A stretch of 14,692 nt of DNA from Bacillota bacterium (GTDB lineage: Bacteria > Bacillota > Bacilli > Desulfuribacillales > Desulfuribacillaceae), in assembly GCA_023388635.1 (NCBI GenBank), contig JAEWFW010000062.1, positions 1 to 14,692 of the forward strand. Reading direction: 5' to 3'. Below the pieces are notes generated by a model that was not told the DNA's origin, ran no database searches, and worked only from the letters and a program-made list of their open reading frames with translations. A program made the position numbers and the translations under genes. Position 1 is the first letter of the stretch; the number at the start of each line of letters is the position of its first letter. Positions 1 through 6,020 of the stretch are shown in pieces.

Positions 1-73
1 CATCGATGATTTTCTCCACTACAAGTACTTTCTTCAATTCTTTTCTGCTCAATGTCAATGTCTCCTGTCTCAT
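1..73 (-). CDS. Transposase N-terminus (partial)
   Basis: Reading the minus strand from an ATG at 73-71 gives MRQETLTLSRKELKKV and eight more residues before the window edge. The basic, helix-forming start with the T-L-S-x-K-E-L pattern resembles the N-terminus of DDE-type transposases that begin with a helix-turn-helix domain. The terminal repeats just upstream support this reading. Whether the rest of the gene is intact cannot be seen. The family assignment comes from recollection of similar proteins, not from a match. Confidence 0.45.
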   Translation of the reverse strand, partial: MRQETLTLSRKELKKVLVVEKIID

Positions 74-75
74 AG

Positions 76-120
76 TGACATTATCTCAGAATAGTTACAG
101 GATGACATTATCACAGAATA
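76..120. repeat. Pair of 18-bp direct repeats at an IS end
   Basis: The sequences at 76-93 and 103-120 are identical at 17 of 18 positions (TGACATTATC, then T or A, then CAGAATA) and start 27 bp apart. Repeated sub-sites at an element tip commonly serve as transposase binding sites. These lie between the transposase start codon and the presumed outer tip of the element. Confidence 0.6.
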
Positions 121-144
121 ATAACATAAATGGAAAATTTATGA

Positions 145-173
145 TTGACAAATGTATACAAATTATATATTAT
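145..173 (+). promoter_or_regulatory. Sigma-A-type promoter of the HD-GYP gene
   Basis: TTGACA (145-150) is followed by 17 bp and TATTAT (168-173), a near-consensus housekeeping promoter. The predicted start is near 180, leaving a leader of about 74 nt before the TTG start codon of the HD-GYP gene at 254. The -35 box lies only about 20 bp from the presumed IS tip, so the element sits directly upstream and could influence expression. Confidence 0.65.
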
Positions 174-253
174 CTATTGTGATTTCAAATGCAGCAAAAT
201 TTTCATTTTTTTACATTTTAAGTCTTTTAAAATAAGAAGGGAGCTATGTAAAT

Positions 254-1057
254 TTGCAAGTAGTAACACAAGAAAACTATTATGACCAGAATGGCGTTCT
301 TTTGCTTGCTAGAGGAGTCATGGTAAGTGAGGCACTAATAAAGAAATTGAAACAGCGTAATCTTCTGGGATTAGCAAGTTTTAAGTCGTCGCAATATTCG
401 CAGGCTGAGCAAGTACATATCATTACCGCAGAGCTCGGGGAGCGAATTGATGTACGTGACACACAGCTTTTAGAATATTCAAGTCAAATTTTAAGCAGTA
501 TTATTTTTAAATCGAAAGAAAAACCTTGGTGGGCTTGCGTTAACTCATTGAGTAATTATGTAGGATGGCTATACAGTCATTCAATAGATGTGGCGATCCT
601 GTCATTGATGATGGCTATTGAGATGAAATATACTGATAAAGAGCTTTGGGATTTAGGACTTGGTGCGTTCTTGCATGATGTGGGTAAATTATTGATACCA
701 AAGTCAATCATTCAAAAGGCAAGTCTGCCTAATGAAATGGATATGGTTTTTATTCAGCAACACTGCGAGTTAGGTATGAGTTCAATCATTCCATATAGCC
801 TGCCAAAAGAATCTACGGATATTATTTTGCAGCATCATGAGCGGTTAGATGGTAGCGGTTATCCTTGGGGATTAAGAGGAAACACAATTAGCAGGAACGC
901 ACAAATTGTCATGATCGCTGATTTTGTCGATGAAATTACCTCAGGACGCCCGCATAGACCGATTTATGAAATAGACACGGCAATGAATGTCCTTAAAAAC
1001 GATAAAGAAAAGTTTTGTCAGGAATACGTTATGGTGCTTAATAAATTATTAAAATAA
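254..1057 (+). CDS. HD-GYP domain protein, probable c-di-GMP phosphodiesterase
   Basis: This 267-residue cytoplasmic protein should hydrolyse the second messenger cyclic di-GMP. Residues 1-60 resemble the short N-terminal region often found before HD-GYP domains; about 105-250 form the HD-GYP domain. The expected metal-site residues are present: H109, H141-D142 in HDVGK, H170, H194-H195 in HHERLDGSGYP (which also holds the GYP signature) and D223. No transmembrane segment or receiver domain is seen, so the input signal is unknown. The start is TTG at 254: an in-frame stop lies at 233 and GAAGGGAG (236-243) is about 10 nt upstream. A minimal ATG-TAA (246-251) lies between ribosome binding site and start and might dampen translation. 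The gene stands alone, with its own promoter and terminator, between IS remnants. Confidence 0.87.
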   Translation: MQVVTQENYYDQNGVLLLARGVMVSEALIKKLKQRNLLGLASFKSSQYSQAEQVHIITAELGERIDVRDTQLLEYSSQILSSIIFKSKEKPWWACVNSLSNYVGWLYSHSIDVAILSLMMAIEMKYTDKELWDLGLGAFLHDVGKLLIPKSIIQKASLPNEMDMVFIQQHCELGMSSIIPYSLPKESTDIILQHHERLDGSGYPWGLRGNTISRNAQIVMIADFVDEITSGRPHRPIYEIDTAMNVLKNDKEKFCQEYVMVLNKLLK

Positions 1058-1069
1058 GGATTGAGAAAT

Positions 1070-1098
1070 ATAGTTGCCGCAGTAAGGCAGCTATTTTT
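1070..1098 (+). terminator. Rho-independent terminator of the HD-GYP gene
   Basis: A 9-bp stem (ATAGTTGCC at 1070-1078 with GGCAGCTAT at 1086-1094, one G-U pair) has a 7-nt loop and runs into a T tract (1094-1098). It begins 12 nt after the stop codon. Confidence 0.75.
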
Positions 1099-1123
1099 AT
1101 TAATATCGTATCAAGTCATCAAC

Positions 1124-1632
1124 CTATCTAGAATCATAGACTTGACCACCCGTCAGAAGAAACGCCAGAGGATTCCCTAATCCATCGACTACTGTATGAA
1201 TCTTTGTTGTCTTACCACCGCGGCTGATACCGATGTGCTGATTTACTTCGTGTCCTTCTACATTTTTTTAGCACCGGCACTGTGTTGATGGGCTTTCACG
1301 GATGTAGAATCAATGCTCAGGTTTTCAAAATCAGGTTCAACCTGAAGGGATTGGAAGATAGTTACAAGTAAGCCGCTATCTCTCCATTGGCAGAAACGGC
1401 TATAGACCGTTTTCCATGAACCATAGCGTTCTTCCGGTAAATCACGCCAGGCAGCACCACTACGAGCGATCCAAAGAATCGCGTTAAACATGGTTCGATT
1501 ACTGTATTTCGACGGTCGTCCTGTTCTATATAACGGAAACATGTCTTTAATTTGTTCCCACTGCTCATCGCTTATTTCGTACCGTCGTTGAATCATTCCT
1601 GATGCCCATTCGTTTTTCTCAAAGTATAACAT
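1124..1632 (-). pseudogene. IS5-family transposase, 3'-truncated, read through a -1 frameshift
   Basis: The first frame (1632-1258, 124 residues) carries the IS5-family N-terminal domain: the Y-E-I-S-D-E-Q-W-E opening, then W-I-A-R-S-G-A-A-W-R-D-L-P, and the first catalytic region around L-S-I-D-S-T-S-V-K-A-H-Q-H. It ends at a run of seven A residues (1269-1263 on the minus strand). A -1 slip there continues into the second frame as NVEGHEVNQHIGISRGGKTT and onward through V-V-D-G-L-G-N-P, ending at a stop at 1124. This overlapping two-frame layout is known for IS427-group elements and need not be a mutation. The true damage is loss of the C-terminal part, including the final catalytic glutamate region, so the copy should be inactive. 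Confidence 0.85.
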
Positions 1633-1660
1633 ATTATTCTATAGTTTTCAGACACTCTCT
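1127..1660 (-). mobile_element. Truncated IS5-family element (IS427/IS1031-type)
   Basis: One element end is preserved beside the transposase start (minus-strand tip GAGAGTGTCTGAAAACTATAG near 1659-1639), while the other end and the C-terminal half of the transposase are missing. The break lies near 1127, just beyond the terminator of the HD-GYP gene. Next to the preserved tip, 1656-1665 is a perfect palindrome, TCTCTAGAGA, which may mark the junction with the neighbouring IS256 remnant. Tip positions are approximate because no second inverted repeat is available for comparison. Confidence 0.6.
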
Positions 1661-1748
1661 AGAGATTATTGTTTATATAAAGTACATAATGTTCCAACTA
1701 TTAGATATGATAGAGTACAATAAAGTTCGCAAAAATAGAAAGGAAAAA

Positions 1749-1809
1749 CCATCGGTAACTCCGAAAAAGGTAAGTGTCCAGCAAACCAGAAGGAGTGTAT
1801 AACCGATGG
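1749..1809 (+). promoter_or_regulatory. Inverted repeat able to sequester the IS256 transposase ribosome binding site
   Basis: CCATCGGT (1749-1756) is the exact complement of ACCGATGG (1802-1809), which contains the ATG at 1806. Just inside, ACTCC (1758-1762) complements GGAGT (1792-1796), the ribosome binding site. An RNA reading through from outside would fold these together and hide both translation signals. This resembles the protection against impinging transcription described for IS10, IS50 and IS200. The pairing is seen in sequence; the role is inferred. Confidence 0.5.
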
Positions 1810-2090
1810 CTTACTCAAATTCTAATCTACCTTTCGAAAAAATGCTAATGAAATTTTTATCCCAAGACGATCCTATGCTATCCATGCTTCAATGGCTCTG
1901 TGAAAAGCTTATGGAAGCAGAGGTCGACAGTAAACTGGCTGCTCAAAAGTCTCAACGAACTCTCGATCGTCAAGGATATCCGTTCGGGATACCGTGTACG
2001 TCGCTTCGATACACGCATGGGTACCATGTATTTAATGGTTCCAAAAATCCGAAATGGCGGGTATATACACAGCTCCTTTCGTAATTGAAA
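1806..2090 (+). pseudogene. IS256-family (Mutator-type) transposase, 5' fragment with frameshifts
   Basis: The frame from ATG 1806 gives MAYSNSNLPFEKMLMKFLSQ and the E-A-E-V-D-S-K-L-A-A motif typical of IS256-family transposase N-termini. Around 1980 the homologous reading jumps to the next frame, where it continues SGYRVRRFDTRMGTMYLMVP and K-I-R-N-G-G-Y-I. Removing one C at about 1980-1981 restores a continuous R-Q-G-Y-R-S-G-Y-R. A second disruption follows near 2065, after which only a few plausible residues (P-F-V-I-E) appear in a third frame. The catalytic DDE domain is absent. From 2091 to the tRNA gene at 2186 there is AT-rich DNA with no recognisable gene. This is a dead remnant. Confidence 0.8.
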
Positions 2091-2185
2091 TCACACAAAC
2101 TGTGATCATAATTACAAAACGAAACTGTGTTTATAGTTTTATTCTCTCGGTTTTATTTTTTTCTAAAATCCTTTAAACGCTTATT

Positions 2186-2281
2186 TGGCGGGAGCGTGTG
2201 GGAATCGAACCCACCTGCGACACACTTGCCGCACGCACGGTTTTGAAGACCGGAGGAGACACCAGTACTCCATCCGCCCCC
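2186..2281 (-). tRNA. selC: tRNA-Sec (anticodon UCA)
   Basis: The minus strand folds into a selenocysteine tRNA of 96 nt. It has the anticodon loop CTTCAAA with UCA, a long extra arm, a T arm GTGGG-TTCGATT-CCCAC, and an encoded GCCA 3' end (2189-2186). The acceptor strand GGGGGCGG faces ACGCTCCC, giving seven pairs (one G-U) and a G-A opposition at the eighth position that is characteristic of the 8-bp Sec acceptor. The tRNA is charged with serine, converted to Sec-tRNA by SelA, and decodes UGA. It is transcribed away from the selA and selD genes that begin about 220 bp to the right. Confidence 0.94.
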
Positions 2282-2319
2282 TCAATACAGTACTACTTAT
2301 GATTTCAGCCTGAATATTA

Positions 2320-2348
2320 ATATAACATAGTATATACGTGAAATGCAA
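2320..2348 (-). promoter_or_regulatory. Candidate promoter for tRNA-Sec
   Basis: On the minus strand TTGCAT (2348-2343) is followed by 17 bp and TTATAT (2325-2320). The predicted start would be about 30 nt upstream of the mature tRNA 5' end. Neither box is perfect, and the surrounding AT-rich DNA offers alternatives such as TATACT. Confidence 0.4.
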
Positions 2349-2383
2349 CTTCGAATGCTTGATCATATGGATATGTAGATCTT

Positions 2384-2412
2384 TTGGTATGGCAATGAAA
2401 AGTCTGCATAAA
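2384..2412 (+). promoter_or_regulatory. Weak candidate promoter for the selA-selD operon
   Basis: TTGGTA (2384-2389), 17 bp, then CATAAA (2407-2412), is the best match I can find upstream of the secreted-protein gene at 2503. Nearby TTCTAT (2452-2457) and ATAGAA (2465-2470) form a small inverted repeat before the ribosome binding site. Neither element is convincing alone, but some promoter is expected here because the gene to the left is divergent. Confidence 0.22.
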
Positions 2413-2502
2413 AAGCCAAAATACGTATATGATGTACCAAAGCGAATATTGTTCTATCTATGATATAGAAAAATTTTATATGCAGGAGGGAGGGTTTTCG
2501 GG

Positions 2503-3450
2503 TTGAATAGGAGGAATTTTATTAGTTGTATTGTAGTCATTTTCATCTGCCTTTTGCCGGGAATTGTACAAGGAGAAGAAGACGGACAAGTACAAACGAG
2601 TGGACATGCTGCGGAACGAGTAGTGCAGGAGTGGAGTTTGTTTCTGGAAGGAGTGAATTTGGAGCCTGATGTTCCCCCGACGATGACTGATCGGGGACTT
2701 GCTTTGCCGATTCGTTTCGTCGTTGAAGGAGTGGGTGGAAATATTCGCTGGGCTCCACATACGAAAGAGGTCAATGCCACTGTCGGTAATCAGAAATTAT
2801 ATATACATTTTACTGAGGCAGGTCTGGCTGACACGATTACGTTAAATGGCAAGGGAATAGGATTTCAGGACTATCATCAATTTACTATCATATCAGGTCG
2901 AACGATGGTTACCGGGAATATCGTGGAGAAAATCATCCAGAAAAACGTAAATCTTTTGAAAGAAATACAACTGGTTAACATCCATGACGGCGAGGAGCAT
3001 GATCAATTGCTCGAGGAATTTCTTAATATAATCAATCATGCTGATCGGCATTTAGACGATGTGTTCCGCACCCACAAAAAAAGCACAAAACAGAAGCTGG
3101 AGATTTCTTTGCAGAAATACTATGCACCTGAAATTGCGCAAATGATTATTGAACATTATTATAATCAAAATATCGATGGAACATATACAGCACTGCCGAC
3201 GGAAAAGCCGATAGCGCTCCTTCCCTTACAACAGGTTGAGCAGATCAGGTTAGACTCCGTCGTCCGTGAAGAAACGCCGTGGCAGATTCTGACGGTACAT
3301 CGTAAACCGACATTGTTCAATGCCTATGAAGTGCATTCCATGTATCAATTTCGTCAAGTAAATAAACAATGGATTGTAGTTGAAATTATTCACCATTTAG
3401 TGGACAATGGTTATAAAGGAATTGCACATGATGGAGGCATAACGATATGA
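2503..3450 (+). CDS. Secreted protein with copper-amine-oxidase-N-like domain
   Basis: This 315-residue protein begins with a clear signal peptide (basic N-R-R-N, hydrophobic stretch to about residue 21, likely cleavage after VQG at 24). Residues about 44-130 match the copper amine oxidase N-terminal-like fold in order: the L-P-I-R-F-V-V-E-G-V-G-G-N-I-R-W strand-helix unit, then a second, weaker I-S-G-R-T-M-V half. This domain is common in secreted Firmicutes proteins and does not imply oxidase activity. Residues about 160-315 look like an NTF2-like or DUF3993-type module, which I cannot name with confidence. The TTG start is chosen because GGAGGGAGGG lies 8 nt upstream. The stop overlaps the selA start by 4 nt (ATGA), implying translational coupling. 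No known Sec-pathway role fits an exported protein. Confidence 0.75.
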   Translation: MNRRNFISCIVVIFICLLPGIVQGEEDGQVQTSGHAAERVVQEWSLFLEGVNLEPDVPPTMTDRGLALPIRFVVEGVGGNIRWAPHTKEVNATVGNQKLYIHFTEAGLADTITLNGKGIGFQDYHQFTIISGRTMVTGNIVEKIIQKNVNLLKEIQLVNIHDGEEHDQLLEEFLNIINHADRHLDDVFRTHKKSTKQKLEISLQKYYAPEIAQMIIEHYYNQNIDGTYTALPTEKPIALLPLQQVEQIRLDSVVREETPWQILTVHRKPTLFNAYEVHSMYQFRQVNKQWIVVEIIHHLVDNGYKGIAHDGGITI

Positions 3451-4850
3451 ATGAAAAATACAGAAAACTTCCTGCTGTTGGGAAGTTATTGCAGCACCCG
3501 TCGGTCAAAGCATTGGGCAGCCGATATCCCCAAGGAAGAATTTCTGCTACTGCAGCGAAGCTCATTGACGACATGCGGGCGAACATAGGAGAATTGCCGG
3601 ATGAAGCATTGGCAGAGTCTGCTGTCATACAGAAATTACAGATTCTATTAGAACGGCAATATCAGCCTAACTTGCGAAGGGTAATTAACGCCACAGGCGT
3701 TATTTTGCATACAAATTTAGGACGAGCTCTATTGTCTGAACAATCAGTTTCCGCGCTTCATCAAGTGGCGGAAGGGTATAATAATATAGAACTGAATTTG
3801 GATACAGGCAAACGCGGCTCCCGATACTCGCATGTTGAGCAGTTGCTTTGTGAACTTACGGGAGCGGAGGCGGCGTTGGTCGTCAATAACAACGCAGCAG
3901 CCGTGCTACTCGTTTTAAGAGAAATGGCGCAAGGCGGCGAAGTGATCGTTTCACGCGGTGAGCTTGTGGAAATTGGCGGCTCGTTTCGCGTATCGGAAGT
4001 GATGCAGGAGAGCCAAGCAATCCTCGTTGAGGTAGGTACGACGAACAAAACCCATGCATACGATTATGAGCGACATATTACAGAGCGCACAAAACTATTG
4101 CTTAAAGTGCATACGAGTAATTATCGGATTATTGGCTTCACGGAAAGCGTCAGTTCGGAACAACTGGTGCAAATTGCCAGCAATTGTGACATACCGGTAT
4201 ATGAGGATCTCGGCAGTGGTATGCTGTTTGACTTGAAACAAAGGAATATTGGTGATGAACCGACTGTTCAAGAAGTCGTCTCTTCTGGTGTCGATATCGT
4301 TTCCTTCAGTGGGGACAAGTTGCTTGGAGGACCGCAAGCGGGGATTATCGTCGGTAAAAAGCAGTACATAGACAGAATAAAAAGGAATCCGCTAAATCGT
4401 GCATTGCGCATCGACAAATTTACGGTAGCAGCATTGGAAGCGACACTGCTGCATTATTTGCAAGAAGATTATGAGCGTATCCCTGTTCTCGAGATGATTA
4501 TGAAAACAGAAGTGCAACTGCTTGAAAAAGCGAATAAACTCGCCGAAGGAATCAGGCAATTAGCTGTTGCCGATCAATGCGTGCAACTAGAGGTTCAAAA
4601 AAGCTTCTCGCAAATTGGTGGAGGTGCGTTGCCACAAGAGCAATTGCCAACGTATGTCGTGTCCGCAATGTTTTCTGGCTGTCACGCTGCGCGTGTGGTA
4701 CAATTATTGAGGGAAACGGAGTATCCTGTCATCCCGAGGATTGTACAAGAGCGTATACAATTTGATGTTAGAACGATTGCTGAGGAAGAAATTGCACTTG
4801 TCGTTAGCAGTATCGAACAAATACTATATAAATACAGCTCTCGGCACTAA
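3447..4850 (+). CDS. selA: L-seryl-tRNA(Sec) selenium transferase
   Basis: SelA is a pyridoxal-phosphate enzyme that converts seryl-tRNA(Sec) to selenocysteyl-tRNA(Sec) using selenophosphate. The 467-residue length is normal for the family. Recognisable features are the N-terminal tRNA-binding segment (about 1-75), the R-V-I-N-A-T-G-V-I-L-H-T-N-L-G-R-A-L motif (78-95), G-T-T-N-K-T-H (197-203), the Y-E-D-L-G-S-G strand (252-258), and SFSGDKLLGGPQAGII around the cofactor lysine K291. It overlaps the upstream secreted-protein gene by 4 nt, so translation is probably coupled. selD, which supplies its selenium donor, follows after 45 bp, and the tRNA substrate is encoded just upstream on the other strand. 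Confidence 0.97.
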   Translation: MNEKYRKLPAVGKLLQHPSVKALGSRYPQGRISATAAKLIDDMRANIGELPDEALAESAVIQKLQILLERQYQPNLRRVINATGVILHTNLGRALLSEQSVSALHQVAEGYNNIELNLDTGKRGSRYSHVEQLLCELTGAEAALVVNNNAAAVLLVLREMAQGGEVIVSRGELVEIGGSFRVSEVMQESQAILVEVGTTNKTHAYDYERHITERTKLLLKVHTSNYRIIGFTESVSSEQLVQIASNCDIPVYEDLGSGMLFDLKQRNIGDEPTVQEVVSSGVDIVSFSGDKLLGGPQAGIIVGKKQYIDRIKRNPLNRALRIDKFTVAALEATLLHYLQEDYERIPVLEMIMKTEVQLLEKANKLAEGIRQLAVADQCVQLEVQKSFSQIGGGALPQEQLPTYVVSAMFSGCHAARVVQLLRETEYPVIPRIVQERIQFDVRTIAEEEIALVVSSIEQILYKYSSRH

Positions 4851-4895
4851 GTGGAGCCGGATCAAACGATAAATTAGTCGAAGGAGGGATTGTTT

Positions 4896-5948
4896 GTGGA
4901 GACAGAACAGGTGAAGCTTACATCATTATCGACAAAAGCTGGTTGAGGCTGCAAAATCGGTCCTGCCGATTTGGCGCAAGTATTGCGCCATTTACCTCCA
5001 AACCGTGAAGATAAGAATTTATTGGTTGGGATTGACTACTCTGACGATGCGGGAGTATATCGTTTGACGGACGAATTGGCGCTGATTCAAACGCTCGATT
5101 ATTTTACGCCGGTAGTGGACGACCCATACATGTTCGGACAGATTGCCGCAGCCAATGCTCTAAGCGATGTCTATGCGATGGGCGGAACGCCGATCACGGC
5201 AATGAACATTGTCGGTTTTCAAGTGAAGAAAATCGGGGCCCACGTATTGGCAGATATCCTGCGTGGCGGCGCGGACAAAGTTCGAGAAGCGGGCGCTGTC
5301 ATAGTGGGTGGGCATTCGATTGACGATGCCGAGCCTAAATATGGGTTGTCGGTAACGGGCATTTGCCACCCAGAAAGATTCTGGGCTAATAAAGGAGCGA
5401 AGGTCGGTGATGTGCTTGTTTTGACCAAACCGATCGGCGTAGGTATTATGACGACAGCCATCAAAAGAGGACGAGCTTCCGCAGCAGACATAGAAACGGT
5501 CAGTAACACAATGGCAATGTTGAATAGGCAAGCATATGAAGTATTCAAAGACTATGAGATCCATGCATGTACAGATATAACGGGATTTGGTCTATTGGGT
5601 CACTGTTACGAAATGGCGAAAGCCAGTGAAGTGTGTATGGAATTACATGTAAACAGAGTTCCGATGCTTGAAAATACTGTAATATATGCGGAAGAAGATA
5701 TTATTCCCGGTGGTACGAAAGCCAATCATTTATGGCTAGAAAATGTCGTTCGCTACGCTGAAAATGTGTCGGAGCCGATGCAGCACGTACTTTGTGATGC
5801 GATCACCTCCGGCGGATTATTAGCGAGTATGAGTTTCGAAGATGCGGAACAGGCAGTGCGCCGTTTGCAGGAATGTCATGTGGACGCGCGAATTATTGGC
5901 GAGGTCAGCGAACTTCAGGGAGCGACATATATAGACGTAGTATTATAG
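4896..5948 (+). CDS. selD: Selenide, water dikinase, itself a selenoprotein (UGA = Sec at codon 17)
   Basis: SelD makes selenophosphate from selenide and ATP, the selenium donor for SelA. The frame that is open from 4971 extends upstream through one TGA (4944-4946) to a GTG start at 4896, with AAGGAGGG (4881-4888) 7 nt before it. Read through, the N-terminus contains L-T-S-L-S-T-K-A-G-U-G-C-K-I-G-P-A-D-L: the catalytic Cys/Sec at 17 and the essential lysine at 20, the same numbers as Cys17 and Lys20 of E. coli SelD. The remainder has G-I-D-Y-S-D-D-A-G-V, the T-L-D-Y-F-T-P-V-V-D-D-P metal-binding segment and G-G-H-S-I-D-D. Total length is 350 residues including Sec. A SECIS-like hairpin follows the UGA. 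The operon is therefore self-dependent: making SelD needs Sec. Confidence 0.95.
4944..4973 (+). promoter_or_regulatory. Bacterial SECIS element in selD
   Basis: Immediately after the UGA, AAATCGG (4954-4960) pairs perfectly with CCGATTT (4966-4972) around a five-base loop TCCTG. The loop with its flanking G gives a GGTCCTG apex, resembling the GGTCTG apex of the E. coli fdhF SECIS hairpin that SelB recognises. The loop begins 14 nt after the UGA, as expected for a bacterial SECIS. SelB must be encoded elsewhere. Confidence 0.78.
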
Positions 5949-5978
5949 GGGGCAACATATATTGACATAATATCATGA
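5919..5978 (+). repeat. Imperfect tandem duplication of the selD 3' end
   Basis: The last 30 bp of selD (5919-5948) are followed without a gap by a second 30-bp copy (5949-5978), 22 of 30 positions identical. Both stay in phase: the first encodes GATYIDVVL-stop, the second GATYIDIIS-stop. Most differences are silent or conservative (gga/ggg, gcg/gca, ata/att, gta/ata), with tag against tga as stop codon. The second copy is not translated in the present arrangement. Confidence 0.8.
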
Positions 5979-6020
5979 TGAAAAATAGACAGAGCGGAAT
6001 GGAGCATCGAAAGTTGAACT

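Larger units (their letters stand above)
1..126 (-). mobile_element. Outer end of an insertion sequence, cut by the window edge
   Basis: This stretch holds the first 24 codons of a minus-strand transposase followed outward by two copies of an 18-bp terminal repeat, a layout typical of the left end of an insertion sequence. The outer tip is placed at about 126 because repeat structure stops there and an AT-rich promoter region begins. The repeat style and the N-terminus resemble IS elements with a DDE integrase-type transposase (ISNCY/IS1202-like, possibly IS21-like). The family is a guess, since only the edge of the element is visible. Confidence 0.55.

Noticed and set aside
76..120. CRISPR-like repeats
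   Set aside because: There are only two units, with a 9-bp gap, and they sit at a transposase start, so they are IS terminal repeats.
2091..2185. Repeated AAACTGTG and TATAGTTTT..TCTC similarity to the IS5 tip at 1640-1659
   Set aside because: The matches are short, gapped and in AT-rich DNA, so they are not convincing as a second IS end.
2181..2366. Minus-strand open frame of 61 codons
   Set aside because: It lies over tRNA-Sec and its promoter; the apparent protein is the translated tRNA.
4971..5948. selD starting at TTG 4971
   Set aside because: It has no ribosome binding site and lacks the catalytic Cys/Sec and Lys. The frame continues upstream through a UGA that fits Sec exactly.
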